The notes beneath the pieces were generated by a model that searched no databases, was not told where the DNA came from, and saw only the letters and a program-made list of their open reading frames with translations. From NCBI GenBank assembly GCA_944393565.1, contig CALYAM010000002.1, forward strand, positions 1-64,000: a DNA stretch of 64,000 nt. Direction: 5' to 3'. The number at the start of each line of letters is the position of its first letter. Positions within the stretch are counted from its first letter, which is position 1. Source of the DNA: an uncultured Clostridia bacterium. Its GTDB lineage: Bacteria > Bacillota > Clostridia > TANB77 > CAG-508. This document shows, piece after piece, positions 38,134 through 47,542 of the stretch. The position numbers were made by a program, and so were the translations under genes.

Positions 38134-38574
38134 CTATTTCATATTTTCTTCTTCTATTTCATTTATAATTTTTAGCCTTTCTGCATGTCTTCCTCCTTCA
38201 AAAGGCGTTGCAAGCCATATTCTTAATATGCGAATTGCTTCTTGAAAATTCAAATAGTCTGCTCCTAATGCCAATATATTTGTATCATTGTGCATTCTTG
38301 AAAATTTTGCTGACTCTTCATTATATATAGAAGCACAACGAATTGATTTGAATTTATTTGCAACAATTGCCATTCCATAGCCTGAACGGCAAATTAGTAT
38401 TCCCTTATCGGCTTTTTTAATCTTCTTGCACACTTCTTTTGCAATTGTAGGATAGTCGGCTTTTTCTTCTGAATAAACACCTACATCTTCATATTGAATT
38501 TGGTTTTCATCTAAGTATTTTTTTATTTCTTCTTTTAATTTATACCCACCATGGTCTGAACCAATTATTATCAT
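38134..38574 (-). CDS. rpiB: Ribose-5-phosphate isomerase B
   Basis: 146-aa RpiB/LacAB-type isomerase of the pentose phosphate pathway: [47 protein letters not shown] and LGADYLNF. The phosphate-binding and active-site residues are in place; the usual GTGxG is RSGYG. It is 13 bases upstream of the WecA-like gene. Confidence 0.92.
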   Translation of the reverse strand: MIIIGSDHGGYKLKEEIKKYLDENQIQYEDVGVYSEEKADYPTIAKEVCKKIKKADKGILICRSGYGMAIVANKFKSIRCASIYNEESAKFSRMHNDTNILALGADYLNFQEAIRILRIWLATPFEGGRHAERLKIINEIEEENMK

Positions 38575-38671
38575 CTGTGTTCCTCCCTTAATTTTATTCT
38601 ACAACATAATATCACATGGTTTTAAAGAATACAAGATACAAATTATATAAGTATGTTAGTTTAACTATAAA

Positions 38672-38700
38672 TTGACAAATTTCGATTTTTAACATAATAT
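38672..38700 (+). promoter_or_regulatory. Promoter of mscL
   Basis: TTGACA, a 17-base spacer and TAATAT, just ahead of the GGAGG ribosome binding site. Confidence 0.7.
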
Positions 38701-38721
38701 ATTTATTATGGAGGAAATGTT

Positions 38722-39204
38722 ATGTGGAAAGAATTTAAGGAATTTGCCATGCGTGGCAATATTATGGATTTAGCTGTTGGAGTTATTATAGGAGGGGCAT
38801 TTCAAAAAATAGTTACTTCTTTAGTAAATGATTTAATTATGCCAGTTATATCTATATTTACTGGCAGCGTTGATTTTAGTAATTTAAGTATTGCAGTTGG
38901 TAATTCTTCTATTAAATATGGTGCTTTTTTTACATCTATATTGGATTTTGTAATAATCGCATTTTCTATTTTTTTAATGGTTCGATATATTAATAAAATA
39001 AATAAGAAAATAGAGGAAGTAAAAGAAGATAGCCTAAGAAAATTAGAAAAAAAAGGTAAACTCAGAAGAAGGAAAACAGATACTCCTGATCCTGGTCCTA
39101 CAACCAAAGTATGTCCTTATTGTTATTCAGAAGTAAATATTAAAGCAACTCGTTGCCCACATTGTACTTCTTCTTTAAAAGATGTTAGCAATAGTGAAAG
39201 TTAA
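38722..39204 (+). CDS. mscL: Large-conductance mechanosensitive channel with C-terminal zinc-ribbon
   Basis: 160 aa. MscL opens under membrane tension to release solutes. [23 protein letters not shown] is the N-terminal amphipathic helix and TM1, and [17 protein letters not shown] is TM2. After the usual cytoplasmic helix there is an extra tail with two CxxC knuckles ([16 protein letters not shown]), making a zinc-ribbon not present in classical MscL. GGAGG precedes the ATG. Monocistronic. Confidence 0.92.
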   Translation: MWKEFKEFAMRGNIMDLAVGVIIGGAFQKIVTSLVNDLIMPVISIFTGSVDFSNLSIAVGNSSIKYGAFFTSILDFVIIAFSIFLMVRYINKINKKIEEVKEDSLRKLEKKGKLRRRKTDTPDPGPTTKVCPYCYSEVNIKATRCPHCTSSLKDVSNSES

Positions 39205-39290
39205 ATTATATTTTAGAAAATTTTAATATTAAAATAAAAACTTTTTTGTTTGTTTTCAATCTCCTTTTATAACATTTTTTAGCAATTTGC

Positions 39291-39319
39291 TTGCCAAATT
39301 GCATTTACTGTGGTAAAAT
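39291..39319 (+). promoter_or_regulatory. Promoter of rpsT
   Basis: TTGCCA, a 17-base spacer and TAAAAT, about 45 bases before the start. Confidence 0.6.
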
Positions 39320-39364
39320 GATTTAGATAAAAAATATTTTATGCAGTTGAAGGAGGTGCTATGA

Positions 39365-39628
39365 ATGCCAAATATTAAATCAGCAATTAAAAGAGTTAGC
39401 GTTATTAAAACAAAAACTCAAAATAATAATATGGTTAAAACAGCTTATAAAACAGCTATTAAATCTTTTAAAAAGTCTGTTGAGGAAGGAAATAAAGAGA
39501 TTGCTCAAAAAGCTTTAATTGAAGCTACTAAAAAAATAGATCAAGCTTGTACCAAAGGTGTTATTAAGAAAAATACAGCTTCTAGAAAAAAATCGAATTT
39601 AGCAAAAATATTAAATACTATGAACTAA
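39365..39628 (+). CDS. rpsT: 30S ribosomal protein S20
   Basis: 87-aa S20, a lysine-rich helical 16S rRNA-binding protein: MPNIKSAIKRVSVIKTKTQ... with KKGVIKKNTASRKKSNLAK-type end. GGAGGTG lies upstream; of two overlapping ATGs the second (39365) gives S20. Followed directly by a strong terminator. Confidence 0.95.
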   Translation: MPNIKSAIKRVSVIKTKTQNNNMVKTAYKTAIKSFKKSVEEGNKEIAQKALIEATKKIDQACTKGVIKKNTASRKKSNLAKILNTMN

Positions 39629-39630
39629 AA

Positions 39631-39666
39631 AAAATCGTAATGTGTGTTTTATCACATTGCGATTTT
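39631..39666. terminator. Terminator of rpsT
   Basis: 14-bp stem (39631-39644 with 39653-39666, one G-T pair), followed by a T-tract on the plus strand. It also lies at the end of the convergent small membrane gene. Confidence 0.85.
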
Positions 39667-39670
39667 TTTA

Positions 39671-39919
39671 TTATATTTTTCCTTTTTTTAGCCTATCCAT
39701 TATAAAACCACATGCTACAAATTGTGCAGCAAATAAAATTGATGTTCTGATTAAAATTATTCCTGCCTTGAAAAAGTCGTAACTTACTGAATATGTATTA
39801 TATGTGAGCATGAGCAATAAACCAATAATTGAAACTGCAAAGCAAAATGTAAAACCATAATTTATTATTTTTATAACTTTTTTGTTTATTTGTTTTATTT
39901 CAGATAAAATTTTTTTCAT
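39671..39919 (-). CDS. Small two-helix membrane protein (82 aa)
   Basis: A basic N-terminus followed by two hydrophobic helices (YGFTFCFAVSIIGLLLMLTY; AGIILIRTSILFAAQFVACGFIM) and a basic end. I do not recognise the family. It is transcribed towards rpsT and ends at the shared terminator. A weak ribosome binding site (AGAGG) lies ahead of the ATG. Confidence 0.55.
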   Translation of the reverse strand: MKKILSEIKQINKKVIKIINYGFTFCFAVSIIGLLLMLTYNTYSVSYDFFKAGIILIRTSILFAAQFVACGFIMDRLKKGKI

Positions 39920-40000
39920 AATATTTGCCTCTTTTCTATATGTTATATATTTATGTTAACATTTTTATAAAAAAGAAGCAAAGTAAATATTTTACAATCT

Positions 40001-41440
40001 TTATTTGTTTAATTCTTCTTTAAAAATTTGATCTAGTAATCTTGGATTTGCCTTTCCTTTTGTCTCTTTCATTGCTTGTCCTATTAAAAATCCAAGTGCA
40101 TGGTCTTTTCCAGATTTGTAGTCTATTATGGATTTAGGATTTGCTTCTAGTATTTTATGGGCTAATTTCCTAATTGTATCTTCGTCTGATATTTGTACTA
40201 ATCCATATTTTTTAATAATTTCATCTGGTTTTTCTGATGTTTCAAACATTTTCTGTAAGACTTTTTTTGCAATGCTTGTACTTATTGTTCCTTTGTCTAT
40301 TAATACAATTAAATCTCCTAAGTCTTTTGCTGAAAAAGGTATTTTGTCTGGTTCTATTTCTCTTTCATTTAGTGCTCCTATTATATCTGACATGATCCAA
40401 TTGCTTACAGATTTTGGATTTTTGCATATTGCAAGTGCACCTTCAAATAAATTAGACAAATATTTTGATGATGTAATGATGTTTGCATCATATTCTGGCA
40501 AATTATATTCACTAATATATCTTTTTTTCCTGCTTTCTGGCAATTCTGGCAAATTTTCTTTTATTTTTTCAACATATTCTTTTGTAATTTTAATTAATCC
40601 CAAATCTGGTTCAGGAAAATATCTATAATCTTGTGCATCCTCTTTGTCTCTCATAGATATAGTTTGCCCTTGTAGTTCATCCCAGCGTAATGTTTCTTGC
40701 TCTATTTTACCACCATTTTCTATAACATTAATTTGTCTTTGTGCTTCATAAGAAATTGTATTTACAATTGCACGAAATGAATTCATATTTTTAATTTCAG
40801 TTCTTGTTCCATATTTATTATCTTCTTTTTTTCGAACTGATACATTAACGTCTGCGCGAAAAGATCCTTCTTGCATTTTGCAGTCAGATACTTCTATGTA
40901 TTCTAATATTGCTTTTACTTTTTTAAGATAAGCCTCAGCTTCTTCTGCTCCCCTTATATCTGGCTCTGATACTATTTCTATTAGAGGTACGCCAGCTCTA
41001 TTTAGGTCTACAAAACTTTTTTTTCCAAATTCATCATGGTTTAGTTTTCCTGCATCTTCTTCAATATGTATTCTTGTAATTCCAATTTTCTTTTTTCCTT
41101 CTTTTGTATCTATCTCTACATAGCCATTTTTGCATAGTGGCATATCATACTGAGATATTTGATATGATTTTGGTAAATCTGGGTAAAAATAATTTTTTCT
41201 ATCGTTTTTACTAATTTCTGCTATTTCGCAGTTCATTGCAATTCCAGCTTTTACCGCATATTCAATAACCTTTTCATTAAGTACTGGAAGTGCACCAGGC
41301 ATTGCCATGCAAACAGGGCAACAATGCGAATTTGGCTCTCCCCCAAATTCGGTTGGGCATGAGCAAAAAATCTTTGTTTTTGTTGATAATTCAGCATGTA
41401 TTTCTAACCCAACAATAGTTTCATAATCTCCATTTGACAT
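40001..41440 (-). CDS. gatB: Asp/Glu-tRNA amidotransferase subunit B
   Basis: 479-aa GatB, which binds misacylated tRNA and activates Glu or Asp for amidation. ETIVGLEIHAELSTKTKIFC, zinc-type Cys cluster (CSCP...CCPVC), the kinase-like GxDxNRAGVPLIEIVSEPD region and the C-terminal YqeY domain. Last gene of gatCAB, 11 bases after gatA. Confidence 0.96.
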   Translation of the reverse strand: MSNGDYETIVGLEIHAELSTKTKIFCSCPTEFGGEPNSHCCPVCMAMPGALPVLNEKVIEYAVKAGIAMNCEIAEISKNDRKNYFYPDLPKSYQISQYDMPLCKNGYVEIDTKEGKKKIGITRIHIEEDAGKLNHDEFGKKSFVDLNRAGVPLIEIVSEPDIRGAEEAEAYLKKVKAILEYIEVSDCKMQEGSFRADVNVSVRKKEDNKYGTRTEIKNMNSFRAIVNTISYEAQRQINVIENGGKIEQETLRWDELQGQTISMRDKEDAQDYRYFPEPDLGLIKITKEYVEKIKENLPELPESRKKRYISEYNLPEYDANIITSSKYLSNLFEGALAICKNPKSVSNWIMSDIIGALNEREIEPDKIPFSAKDLGDLIVLIDKGTISTSIAKKVLQKMFETSEKPDEIIKKYGLVQISDEDTIRKLAHKILEANPKSIIDYKSGKDHALGFLIGQAMKETKGKANPRLLDQIFKEELNK

Positions 41441-41451
41441 TTTTCTCCTCC

Positions 41452-42885
41452 TTATGTTTTATCATTTTTAAATTGTGGTTTGTATTTTTCCCTAAAGTTT
41501 TCCTCTTTCTCATATGCATATGCTGTGTATAATAGTTTTTCTTCTGAAAAACTATTGCCTATTAACTGGAATCCAATTGGCATACCATCCTTATCTAAAC
41601 CACATGGAATAGATATAGCTGGTAACCCTGCTATGTTTATAGATACTGTACATATATCTGCTAAATACATCTCTAGAGGATTATTAGACTTTGTACCAAT
41701 ATTAAATGCTACTGTTGGTGATGTTGGTGTTAAGAGCAAGTCATATTTTTCAAATAATCTCTTAAATTCTTGCTTTACTTGTGTTCTTACTTTTTGAGCT
41801 TTTTTATAGTATGCATCATAATAACCAGATGAAAGAACATAAGTTCCCAAGATAATTCTTCTTTTTACTTCTTGGCCAAACCCTTCGCTTCTTGAGTTTC
41901 GGTAAAGTTCTTTTATATTATTGCAATGTTCTGCTCTATAACCATAGCGAATGCCATCAAATCTTCCTAAGTTTGAGCTTGCTTCTGCGCAAGCTATAAT
42001 ATAATAAGTTGCAAGAGCATAATTTGTTGTAGCCACATTACATTCTTCTATTATTGCTCCCATTTGCTCATATTTTTTTGCAACCTGTAATATTGCCTCT
42101 CTTACTTCATTGTTTATTCCTTCTCCAAAATATTCTTTAGGTATACCGATTTTTAATTCCTTTACACCTTTTTGGAGATTTTTAGTATAATCTTTTGGTT
42201 GAATTTTTATAGATGTAGAATCTTTCTCATCATATCCTGCTATTTTATTTAATAGAATCGCACAGTCTGTAACATCTTTTGTAATTGGTCCAATTTGATC
42301 TAAAGATGATGCAAAAGCTACTAAACCATATCGTGATACTAATCCATATGTTGGTTTTAGCCCAACTACTCCGCAAAATGATGAAGGTTGCCTTATTGAT
42401 CCTCCTGTATCAGAGCCTAAAGCCCATGGTACCATATCCGCTGATACTGCCGCAGCACTACCTCCGCTTGATCCTCCTGGTACTTTTGATAGGTTCCATG
42501 GATTATGTGTTTTTTTAAATGCAGAGTATTCTGTTGAAGCCCCCATTGCAAATTCATCCATATTAAGTTTTCCAAGTATAACATGATTTTGTAGTTTTTC
42601 CATTACAGTAGCATCATAAGGTGATACAAAATTTTCAAGCATTTTTGAGCTACATGTTGTTTTAATTCCTTTTGTACATATGTTGTCTTTTATTCCTATT
42701 GGAATTCCTGTTTTCCCTTGTTCTACTTGTTTTTGTGCGTCTTCATTTATTGAAACAAACGCTTGGACTTCTGGCTCTTTTTCTCTTATTCTTTGTTCAT
42801 AGCTTTTTACAATATCTTTTAAATTAATTTCTTTTTTGTTTAATTTTTCTTCTAATTCATGCACAGTTAATTCACATAGTTCCAT
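41452..42885 (-). CDS. gatA: Asp/Glu-tRNA amidotransferase subunit A
   Basis: 477-aa amidase-signature enzyme that releases ammonia from glutamine for GatB. Catalytic lysine in [11 protein letters not shown], the Ser-rich [17 protein letters not shown] with cis-Ser, and the nucleophile in [15 protein letters not shown]. Middle gene of gatCAB. Since asnS is present here, the complex probably serves mainly Gln-tRNA. Confidence 0.96.
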   Translation of the reverse strand: MELCELTVHELEEKLNKKEINLKDIVKSYEQRIREKEPEVQAFVSINEDAQKQVEQGKTGIPIGIKDNICTKGIKTTCSSKMLENFVSPYDATVMEKLQNHVILGKLNMDEFAMGASTEYSAFKKTHNPWNLSKVPGGSSGGSAAAVSADMVPWALGSDTGGSIRQPSSFCGVVGLKPTYGLVSRYGLVAFASSLDQIGPITKDVTDCAILLNKIAGYDEKDSTSIKIQPKDYTKNLQKGVKELKIGIPKEYFGEGINNEVREAILQVAKKYEQMGAIIEECNVATTNYALATYYIIACAEASSNLGRFDGIRYGYRAEHCNNIKELYRNSRSEGFGQEVKRRIILGTYVLSSGYYDAYYKKAQKVRTQVKQEFKRLFEKYDLLLTPTSPTVAFNIGTKSNNPLEMYLADICTVSINIAGLPAISIPCGLDKDGMPIGFQLIGNSFSEEKLLYTAYAYEKEENFREKYKPQFKNDKT

Positions 42886-42912
42886 TTTTTTGCTCCTTTC
42901 TTAAGAAAAAAA

Positions 42913-43197
42913 TTAAATTACTTTTGGAATATGGAACATTCCGTTTTCATTTTTTGAAGCATTTTTTAAAAGAGCTTCCTTATCTTCAAATTCTTTTACC
43001 TCATCTTTTCTGAATACATTATATGTTTCATTTGCTATTATACTTTCATTAATGTTTTCTGTATTTACATTTTTTATTGTATTGGCAAATGCAATTATTT
43101 CTTCCATATCTTTGGTGTATTTTTCTATTTCATTTTCTGTTAAGTTTAAGCTCGCAAGGTTTGCCATGTGGATTACTTCTTCTTTGCTAACATTCAT
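42913..43197 (-). CDS. gatC: Asp/Glu-tRNA amidotransferase subunit C
   Basis: 94-aa GatC that wraps around the GatA-GatB interface: VIHMANLASLNLTENEIEKY at the N-terminus and FRKDEVKEF near the C-terminus, the family hallmarks. First gene of gatCAB. Confidence 0.94.
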   Translation of the reverse strand: MNVSKEEVIHMANLASLNLTENEIEKYTKDMEEIIAFANTIKNVNTENINESIIANETYNVFRKDEVKEFEDKEALLKNASKNENGMFHIPKVI

Positions 43198-43536
43198 TTG
43201 ATTAACAGTCCTTTCTTAATTTAATTGTTTTATTATATCTTTTTTTCCCTTAAAAAACAAGCTGTTTAATGTGTTTTTAAAATTTTTTTACTAATTTTAC
43301 TAGATTTTGTGATATAAATGTAGTCTAAATCTTGTTGTATATCAAAAATTGTTAAAATCACTTGAAGATCAAGATTAGTTTTTTGGTACAATAAAAAAAG
43401 GTGTATATTTGTCAAAGCAAAATTTTCACTAATACACCTTTTTTTGTGGAAAAATCGTTTTTTGATTTAGGAGTATATAATATTTTTAACATGTAGGAAA
43501 TATGTTATTTACTATAAAATCTTATTATTGTTTTAA
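43198..43536. other. Intergenic region between adhE and gatC
   Basis: About 340 AT-rich bases holding the adhE terminator and, by position, the gatCAB promoter, which I cannot place firmly. No ORF supported. Confidence 0.5.
43393..43445. terminator. Terminator of adhE
   Basis: AGGTGTAT/ATACACCT stem with A7 and T8 flanks that extend pairing and give a T-tract on both strands. Confidence 0.7.
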
Positions 43537-46140
43537 TTAGTTTCCGTAATAACTGTCTAGTAAAATTTGTTTTAGTTCACTAACTAGTGGTAATCTCGGA
43601 TTTGCCGTTGTGCATTGGTCTTCAAATGCTCTATCTGCTAATTGGTCTAGCTTTGCTAAGAATTGTTGCTCATCAATTCCACAGTCTTTTAAGCTTCTTG
43701 GAATTTCTAGTTTTTGCATTAATTCTCTAATTTTGTTAATAAATTCAAAAATTTCCTCTTCTTCAGTTTCTCTTTTAATTCCGACTCTTTCTGCTAATTT
43801 CGCGTATTTTTTATTAGCTATAAAATATTCATATTTTGGAAAAGATACAAATTTTGTTGGTTCTTGGCTATTATATTTTATTACATATGGCAATAATATA
43901 GCATTAGCCCTGCCATGTGCAATGTGAAACTCTGCACCTAATTTATGTGCAAGTGAATGATTTATCCCTAAAAACGCATTTGTAAAGGCCATTCCTGCAA
44001 TTGTACTTGCATTGTGCATTTTTTCTCTGGCAGTTTCATTGTCCCCATGTTCATATGCTTCAACTAAATTTTGAAAAACTAATTCAGTTGCTTTTTCTGC
44101 AAGTCCATCAGTATAATCTGATGCCATATTAGATACATATGCTTCTATGGCATGTGTTAGCACATCCATACCTGTATCTGCTGTGACTTTTTTTGGAAGA
44201 GACATTACTAAGTCTGGATCTACTATTGCAACATCTGGTGTTAATTCATAATCGGCAAGTGGATATTTTTTTCCTTGCTTTGTATCTGTAATAACAGCAA
44301 AAGATGTTACTTCTGAACCCGTTCCAGATGTTGTTGGAATTGCAACCATTTTTGCTTTTTTCCCTAATTTAGGGAATTTATATGTCCTTTTACGAATATC
44401 CATAAATTTTAGTTTTAGTCCTTCAATGTCAGCATCTGGTTGTTCATAAAATAACCACATTCCTTTTGCAGCATCAATTGCACTTCCTCCTCCTAGGGCA
44501 ATTATTACATCTGGCTTAAATCTTTCTATTTCTTTTAAGCCTCTTTTTATAGTGTCAAAAGAAGGATCTGATTCAACTTCTGAAAATATTTCTGAATGAA
44601 CATATTGTTCCCTTTTTCTTAAATGGTATAACACTTTATCTACATATCCTAGTGAAACCATTGATTCATCTGTTACAATAAACGCTCTAGTTATGTCTGG
44701 CATTTTTTCTAAATAAGCAATTGAACCTGATTCAAAATAAATTTTTTCTGGAATTTTAAACCATTGCATATTTACCCTCCTTTTTGCTACTCTTTTTATA
44801 TTAATTAAATTTACACTCGATACATTTGCTGTTGTTGAATTTCCTCCAAATGATCCACATCCTAATGTAAGTGAAGGCATATTTGTATTGTATATATCTC
44901 CTATTGCACCATGTGTTGATGGCGAATTTACAATAATTCTACCAGCTTTCATTTTTTCAGAGAATTTAAGTATTGTATCTTTATTTTCTGAGTGTATAAC
45001 TGCTGAATGACCTAGGCCTCCATATTCGATTAGTTTTTCTGCTTTTTCAATTCCTTCGCCCGCATCTTGTACAATATAATAGGTGAGAATTGGACTTAAT
45101 TTTTCTTTTGAAAATGGGAAGCCCTCTCCTATTCCTGTTTCATATACTACTATTACTTTTGTATTCTCTGGTATATCAAATCCTGCATTTTTTGCAATTA
45201 AATAAGGACTTTGCCCTGGAATATTTGATTTTAATTTATAGCCTTTTTCTGGGTCAAACATACTATTTTTTAGTTTTTCTTTTTCTTCGTCATTTGTGAA
45301 ATAGCATCCCGCTTCTTTCATTAGCTTTTCAAATTCATCATGTATACATTCGTCTACAATTACTGCCTGTTCTGAAGCACAAATCATTCCATTGTCAAAT
45401 GATTTTGAAAGTACTAAATCATTTACAGATGTTTTTAATTTGGCTGTCTTATCAATATAACATGGTACATTTCCTGGTCCTACTCCTAATGCAGGTTTTC
45501 CACATGAGTATGCAGATTTAACCATTCCTGTACCTCCAGTTGCAAGTATTAAATTAACATCTGGGTGATTCATTAATAATCTAGTAGCTAAAATAGAAGG
45601 TTCTTCTATCCATAATATACAATCTTCCGGTGCTCCTGCTTTTACAGCGGCTTCCTTTAAAATTTTAGCTGCTGCAACACTACATTTTTGTGCTGATGGG
45701 TGGAAACCAAAGATAATTACATTTCTTGTTTTCGCAGAAATAATTGATTTAAACATTGTTGTTGAAGTTGGGTTAGTTACAGGTGTAACACCTGCAATAA
45801 TCCCAACTGGTTCTGCTATTTGTACATAGCCTTCTTCTTCATTTTCATTTATAATTCCCACTGTTTTATCATATTTTATGCTATGATAAATATATTCTGT
45901 TGCAAACATGTTTTTTGTAATTTTATCTTCATATATTCCACGTCCTGTTTCCTCTATTGCCATTTTTGCTAATTCCATATGATGCTCTAATCCAGCCATT
46001 GCCATATGTTTAATTATTGCATCTACTTGCTCTTGATTTAATTTTAAATATTCTTCTGAAGCTTTTTTTGCTCTTTCTACAAGATTATTAATTTGCTCTT
46101 GTACTTTTGCTTCATCTTGCATATTTAATTCATCTGACAT
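43537..46140 (-). CDS. adhE: Bifunctional aldehyde-alcohol dehydrogenase AdhE
   Basis: 867 aa. The N-terminal half is acetyl-CoA-reducing aldehyde dehydrogenase (GVTPVTNPTSTTMFKSI; catalytic Cys in SFDNGMICASEQAVIVD). The C-terminal half is an iron-dependent alcohol dehydrogenase (ALGGGSAIDAAKGMWL; metal His in NHSLAHKLGAEFHIAHGRANA). It turns acetyl-CoA into ethanol with two NADH and fits fermentation with the hydrogenase. Monocistronic; Rex control is common in relatives, but I could not identify a clear Rex box. Confidence 0.97.
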   Translation of the reverse strand: MSDELNMQDEAKVQEQINNLVERAKKASEEYLKLNQEQVDAIIKHMAMAGLEHHMELAKMAIEETGRGIYEDKITKNMFATEYIYHSIKYDKTVGIINENEEEGYVQIAEPVGIIAGVTPVTNPTSTTMFKSIISAKTRNVIIFGFHPSAQKCSVAAAKILKEAAVKAGAPEDCILWIEEPSILATRLLMNHPDVNLILATGGTGMVKSAYSCGKPALGVGPGNVPCYIDKTAKLKTSVNDLVLSKSFDNGMICASEQAVIVDECIHDEFEKLMKEAGCYFTNDEEKEKLKNSMFDPEKGYKLKSNIPGQSPYLIAKNAGFDIPENTKVIVVYETGIGEGFPFSKEKLSPILTYYIVQDAGEGIEKAEKLIEYGGLGHSAVIHSENKDTILKFSEKMKAGRIIVNSPSTHGAIGDIYNTNMPSLTLGCGSFGGNSTTANVSSVNLINIKRVAKRRVNMQWFKIPEKIYFESGSIAYLEKMPDITRAFIVTDESMVSLGYVDKVLYHLRKREQYVHSEIFSEVESDPSFDTIKRGLKEIERFKPDVIIALGGGSAIDAAKGMWLFYEQPDADIEGLKLKFMDIRKRTYKFPKLGKKAKMVAIPTTSGTGSEVTSFAVITDTKQGKKYPLADYELTPDVAIVDPDLVMSLPKKVTADTGMDVLTHAIEAYVSNMASDYTDGLAEKATELVFQNLVEAYEHGDNETAREKMHNASTIAGMAFTNAFLGINHSLAHKLGAEFHIAHGRANAILLPYVIKYNSQEPTKFVSFPKYEYFIANKKYAKLAERVGIKRETEEEEIFEFINKIRELMQKLEIPRSLKDCGIDEQQFLAKLDQLADRAFEDQCTTANPRLPLVSELKQILLDSYYGN

Positions 46141-46370
46141 TTTGTTTCCTCCTTTTATTCTGTATATTAAATATAAGCTATGCTAAAAGCATACTGTATT
46201 ATTTTTAGTATAACCAAAAATAGTATAATAAAAAATTTTTTTTTTTGCAATAAAATTTTTTTATTTTATATAAGGCAAAAGTAATATCAAGATTCTTTAA
46301 CTTTTTGCTACTTTTAAATTCTGCTAAAATTACAAGTATAAAATCATATGAATGTTTTTTTGTGCAACGA

Positions 46371-46396
46371 AAAAGAAGGCTATAAAGCCCTCTTAT
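46371..46396 (-). terminator. Terminator of the M23 peptidase gene
   Basis: GGCT-TTAT-AGCC hairpin followed on the minus strand by a T-rich run, just after the stop codon. Confidence 0.6.
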
Positions 46397-46399
46397 AAA

Positions 46400-47356
46400 T
46401 TATTTGTATATATAATTTTGTGGATTTTTAATTTCACCATCTACTCTTACTTCTAAATGCAAGTGTGGTCCTGTTGAATTCCCAGTTGAACCAACAGCTG
46501 CAATAACTTCTCCTTCTGAAACTTCTTGCCCCTTTGTAACATATAGTTTGCTACAATGTGCATAGTATGTTTCTACTCCATTTCCATGTGACACAATAAT
46601 TAATTTTCCGTAATTACCCATATTCCCTGAATATGTTACGACTCCCGGAGCAGCTACTTTAATTGGTGTTCCCGTGTTAGCTGCAATATCTAATCCTGTA
46701 TGGTAACCACTTCTTCTTCCTCCAAAACGTGAAGTTATCGTTCCAGTAATTGGTATTTGAAGTAGTATACCGTTTACTGTTGCTTCTTGCTCTTTTAGTT
46801 TTGTTTGAATAGCTTCATCATTGTTTACCTTAGCAACTGCTATGTCTACACTTTCTGTTTCTATATCATTGCTATCAATAATTTCTGTTATTTTTAAGTC
46901 TAATTCTAAATCTTGATTAAACTCTTGTTTTATTTCATCTACAACATTTTGAGCTTCTTCTTTAGTAGATACTACTGCTTTTTGAACTCCTGCTAAAGTA
47001 ATGGCATATCTTCTATAAGTAATAATTGCTGTTTCCTTTATTTTTTGTATTATTTCTTCTTCATTTGTTTTTTCTTCTGCTGAAACCAGCTTAAACTCAT
47101 AATTAGGTTGTTCTTTTAAAGTAATAAATGCAATATCTTCATTTACCTCTTCTTTATATTTTTCAATTTCATTTTCTATTTCTTGTTTGCTTGATACTTT
47201 TCCTATCTCTTCGCCAAAATAAGTAACAACATATACTGGTTTATATTTTAGCCAAATAATTAAAGATATTATTAGAAGACCAAATACTAATAATGTAATC
47301 CATCTTAGGCTTTCTTTTGTATAGTATTTAATTTTCTTGTTTAAAATAAAGTTCAC
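46400..47356 (-). CDS. Membrane-anchored M23 peptidase
   Basis: 318 aa: one N-terminal transmembrane helix (about 18-38), a stalk of about 150 residues, and a LytM/M23 domain with SGYHTGLDIAANTGTPI, GNYGKLIIVSHGNG, the HC motif YYAHCSKL and GPHLHLEVRVDG (zinc-binding His and Asp). Likely peptidoglycan hydrolase or a SpoIIQ-like zinc protease homologue; both zinc-ligand motifs are intact. The GTG start is only one or two bases from its AGGAG, so an ATT codon a few bases downstream may be the real start. Confidence 0.88.
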   Translation of the reverse strand: MNFILNKKIKYYTKESLRWITLLVFGLLIISLIIWLKYKPVYVVTYFGEEIGKVSSKQEIENEIEKYKEEVNEDIAFITLKEQPNYEFKLVSAEEKTNEEEIIQKIKETAIITYRRYAITLAGVQKAVVSTKEEAQNVVDEIKQEFNQDLELDLKITEIIDSNDIETESVDIAVAKVNNDEAIQTKLKEQEATVNGILLQIPITGTITSRFGGRRSGYHTGLDIAANTGTPIKVAAPGVVTYSGNMGNYGKLIIVSHGNGVETYYAHCSKLYVTKGQEVSEGEVIAAVGSTGNSTGPHLHLEVRVDGEIKNPQNYIYK

Positions 47357-47542
47357 TCTCCTTTTGCGCTTTTAGCACGACAATATTAATTATACTATTT
47401 ATTTTAAACAATTTCAAATAAGATATTCAAATTTATAGCAAAATAACCAAAATTAACATCATGGTAGACATAATTTTGGTTGTTTTGGCTACATTTTCCT
47501 TTTTTAAACTCATTTTTCCTTTGTTTTTCTCTGTTTTTCGTT

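Noticed and set aside
46141..46399. Rex operator upstream of adhE
   Set aside because: I found AT-rich partial palindromes but no clear TTGTTAANNNNTTAACAA-like site.
47404..47542. C-terminal extension of the DUF2207 protein in frame 0
   Set aside because: It contains three arginine/tryptophan-rich steps made by CGG codons and unrelated sequence; the recoded reading gives the expected glycine tail and a stop at 47543.
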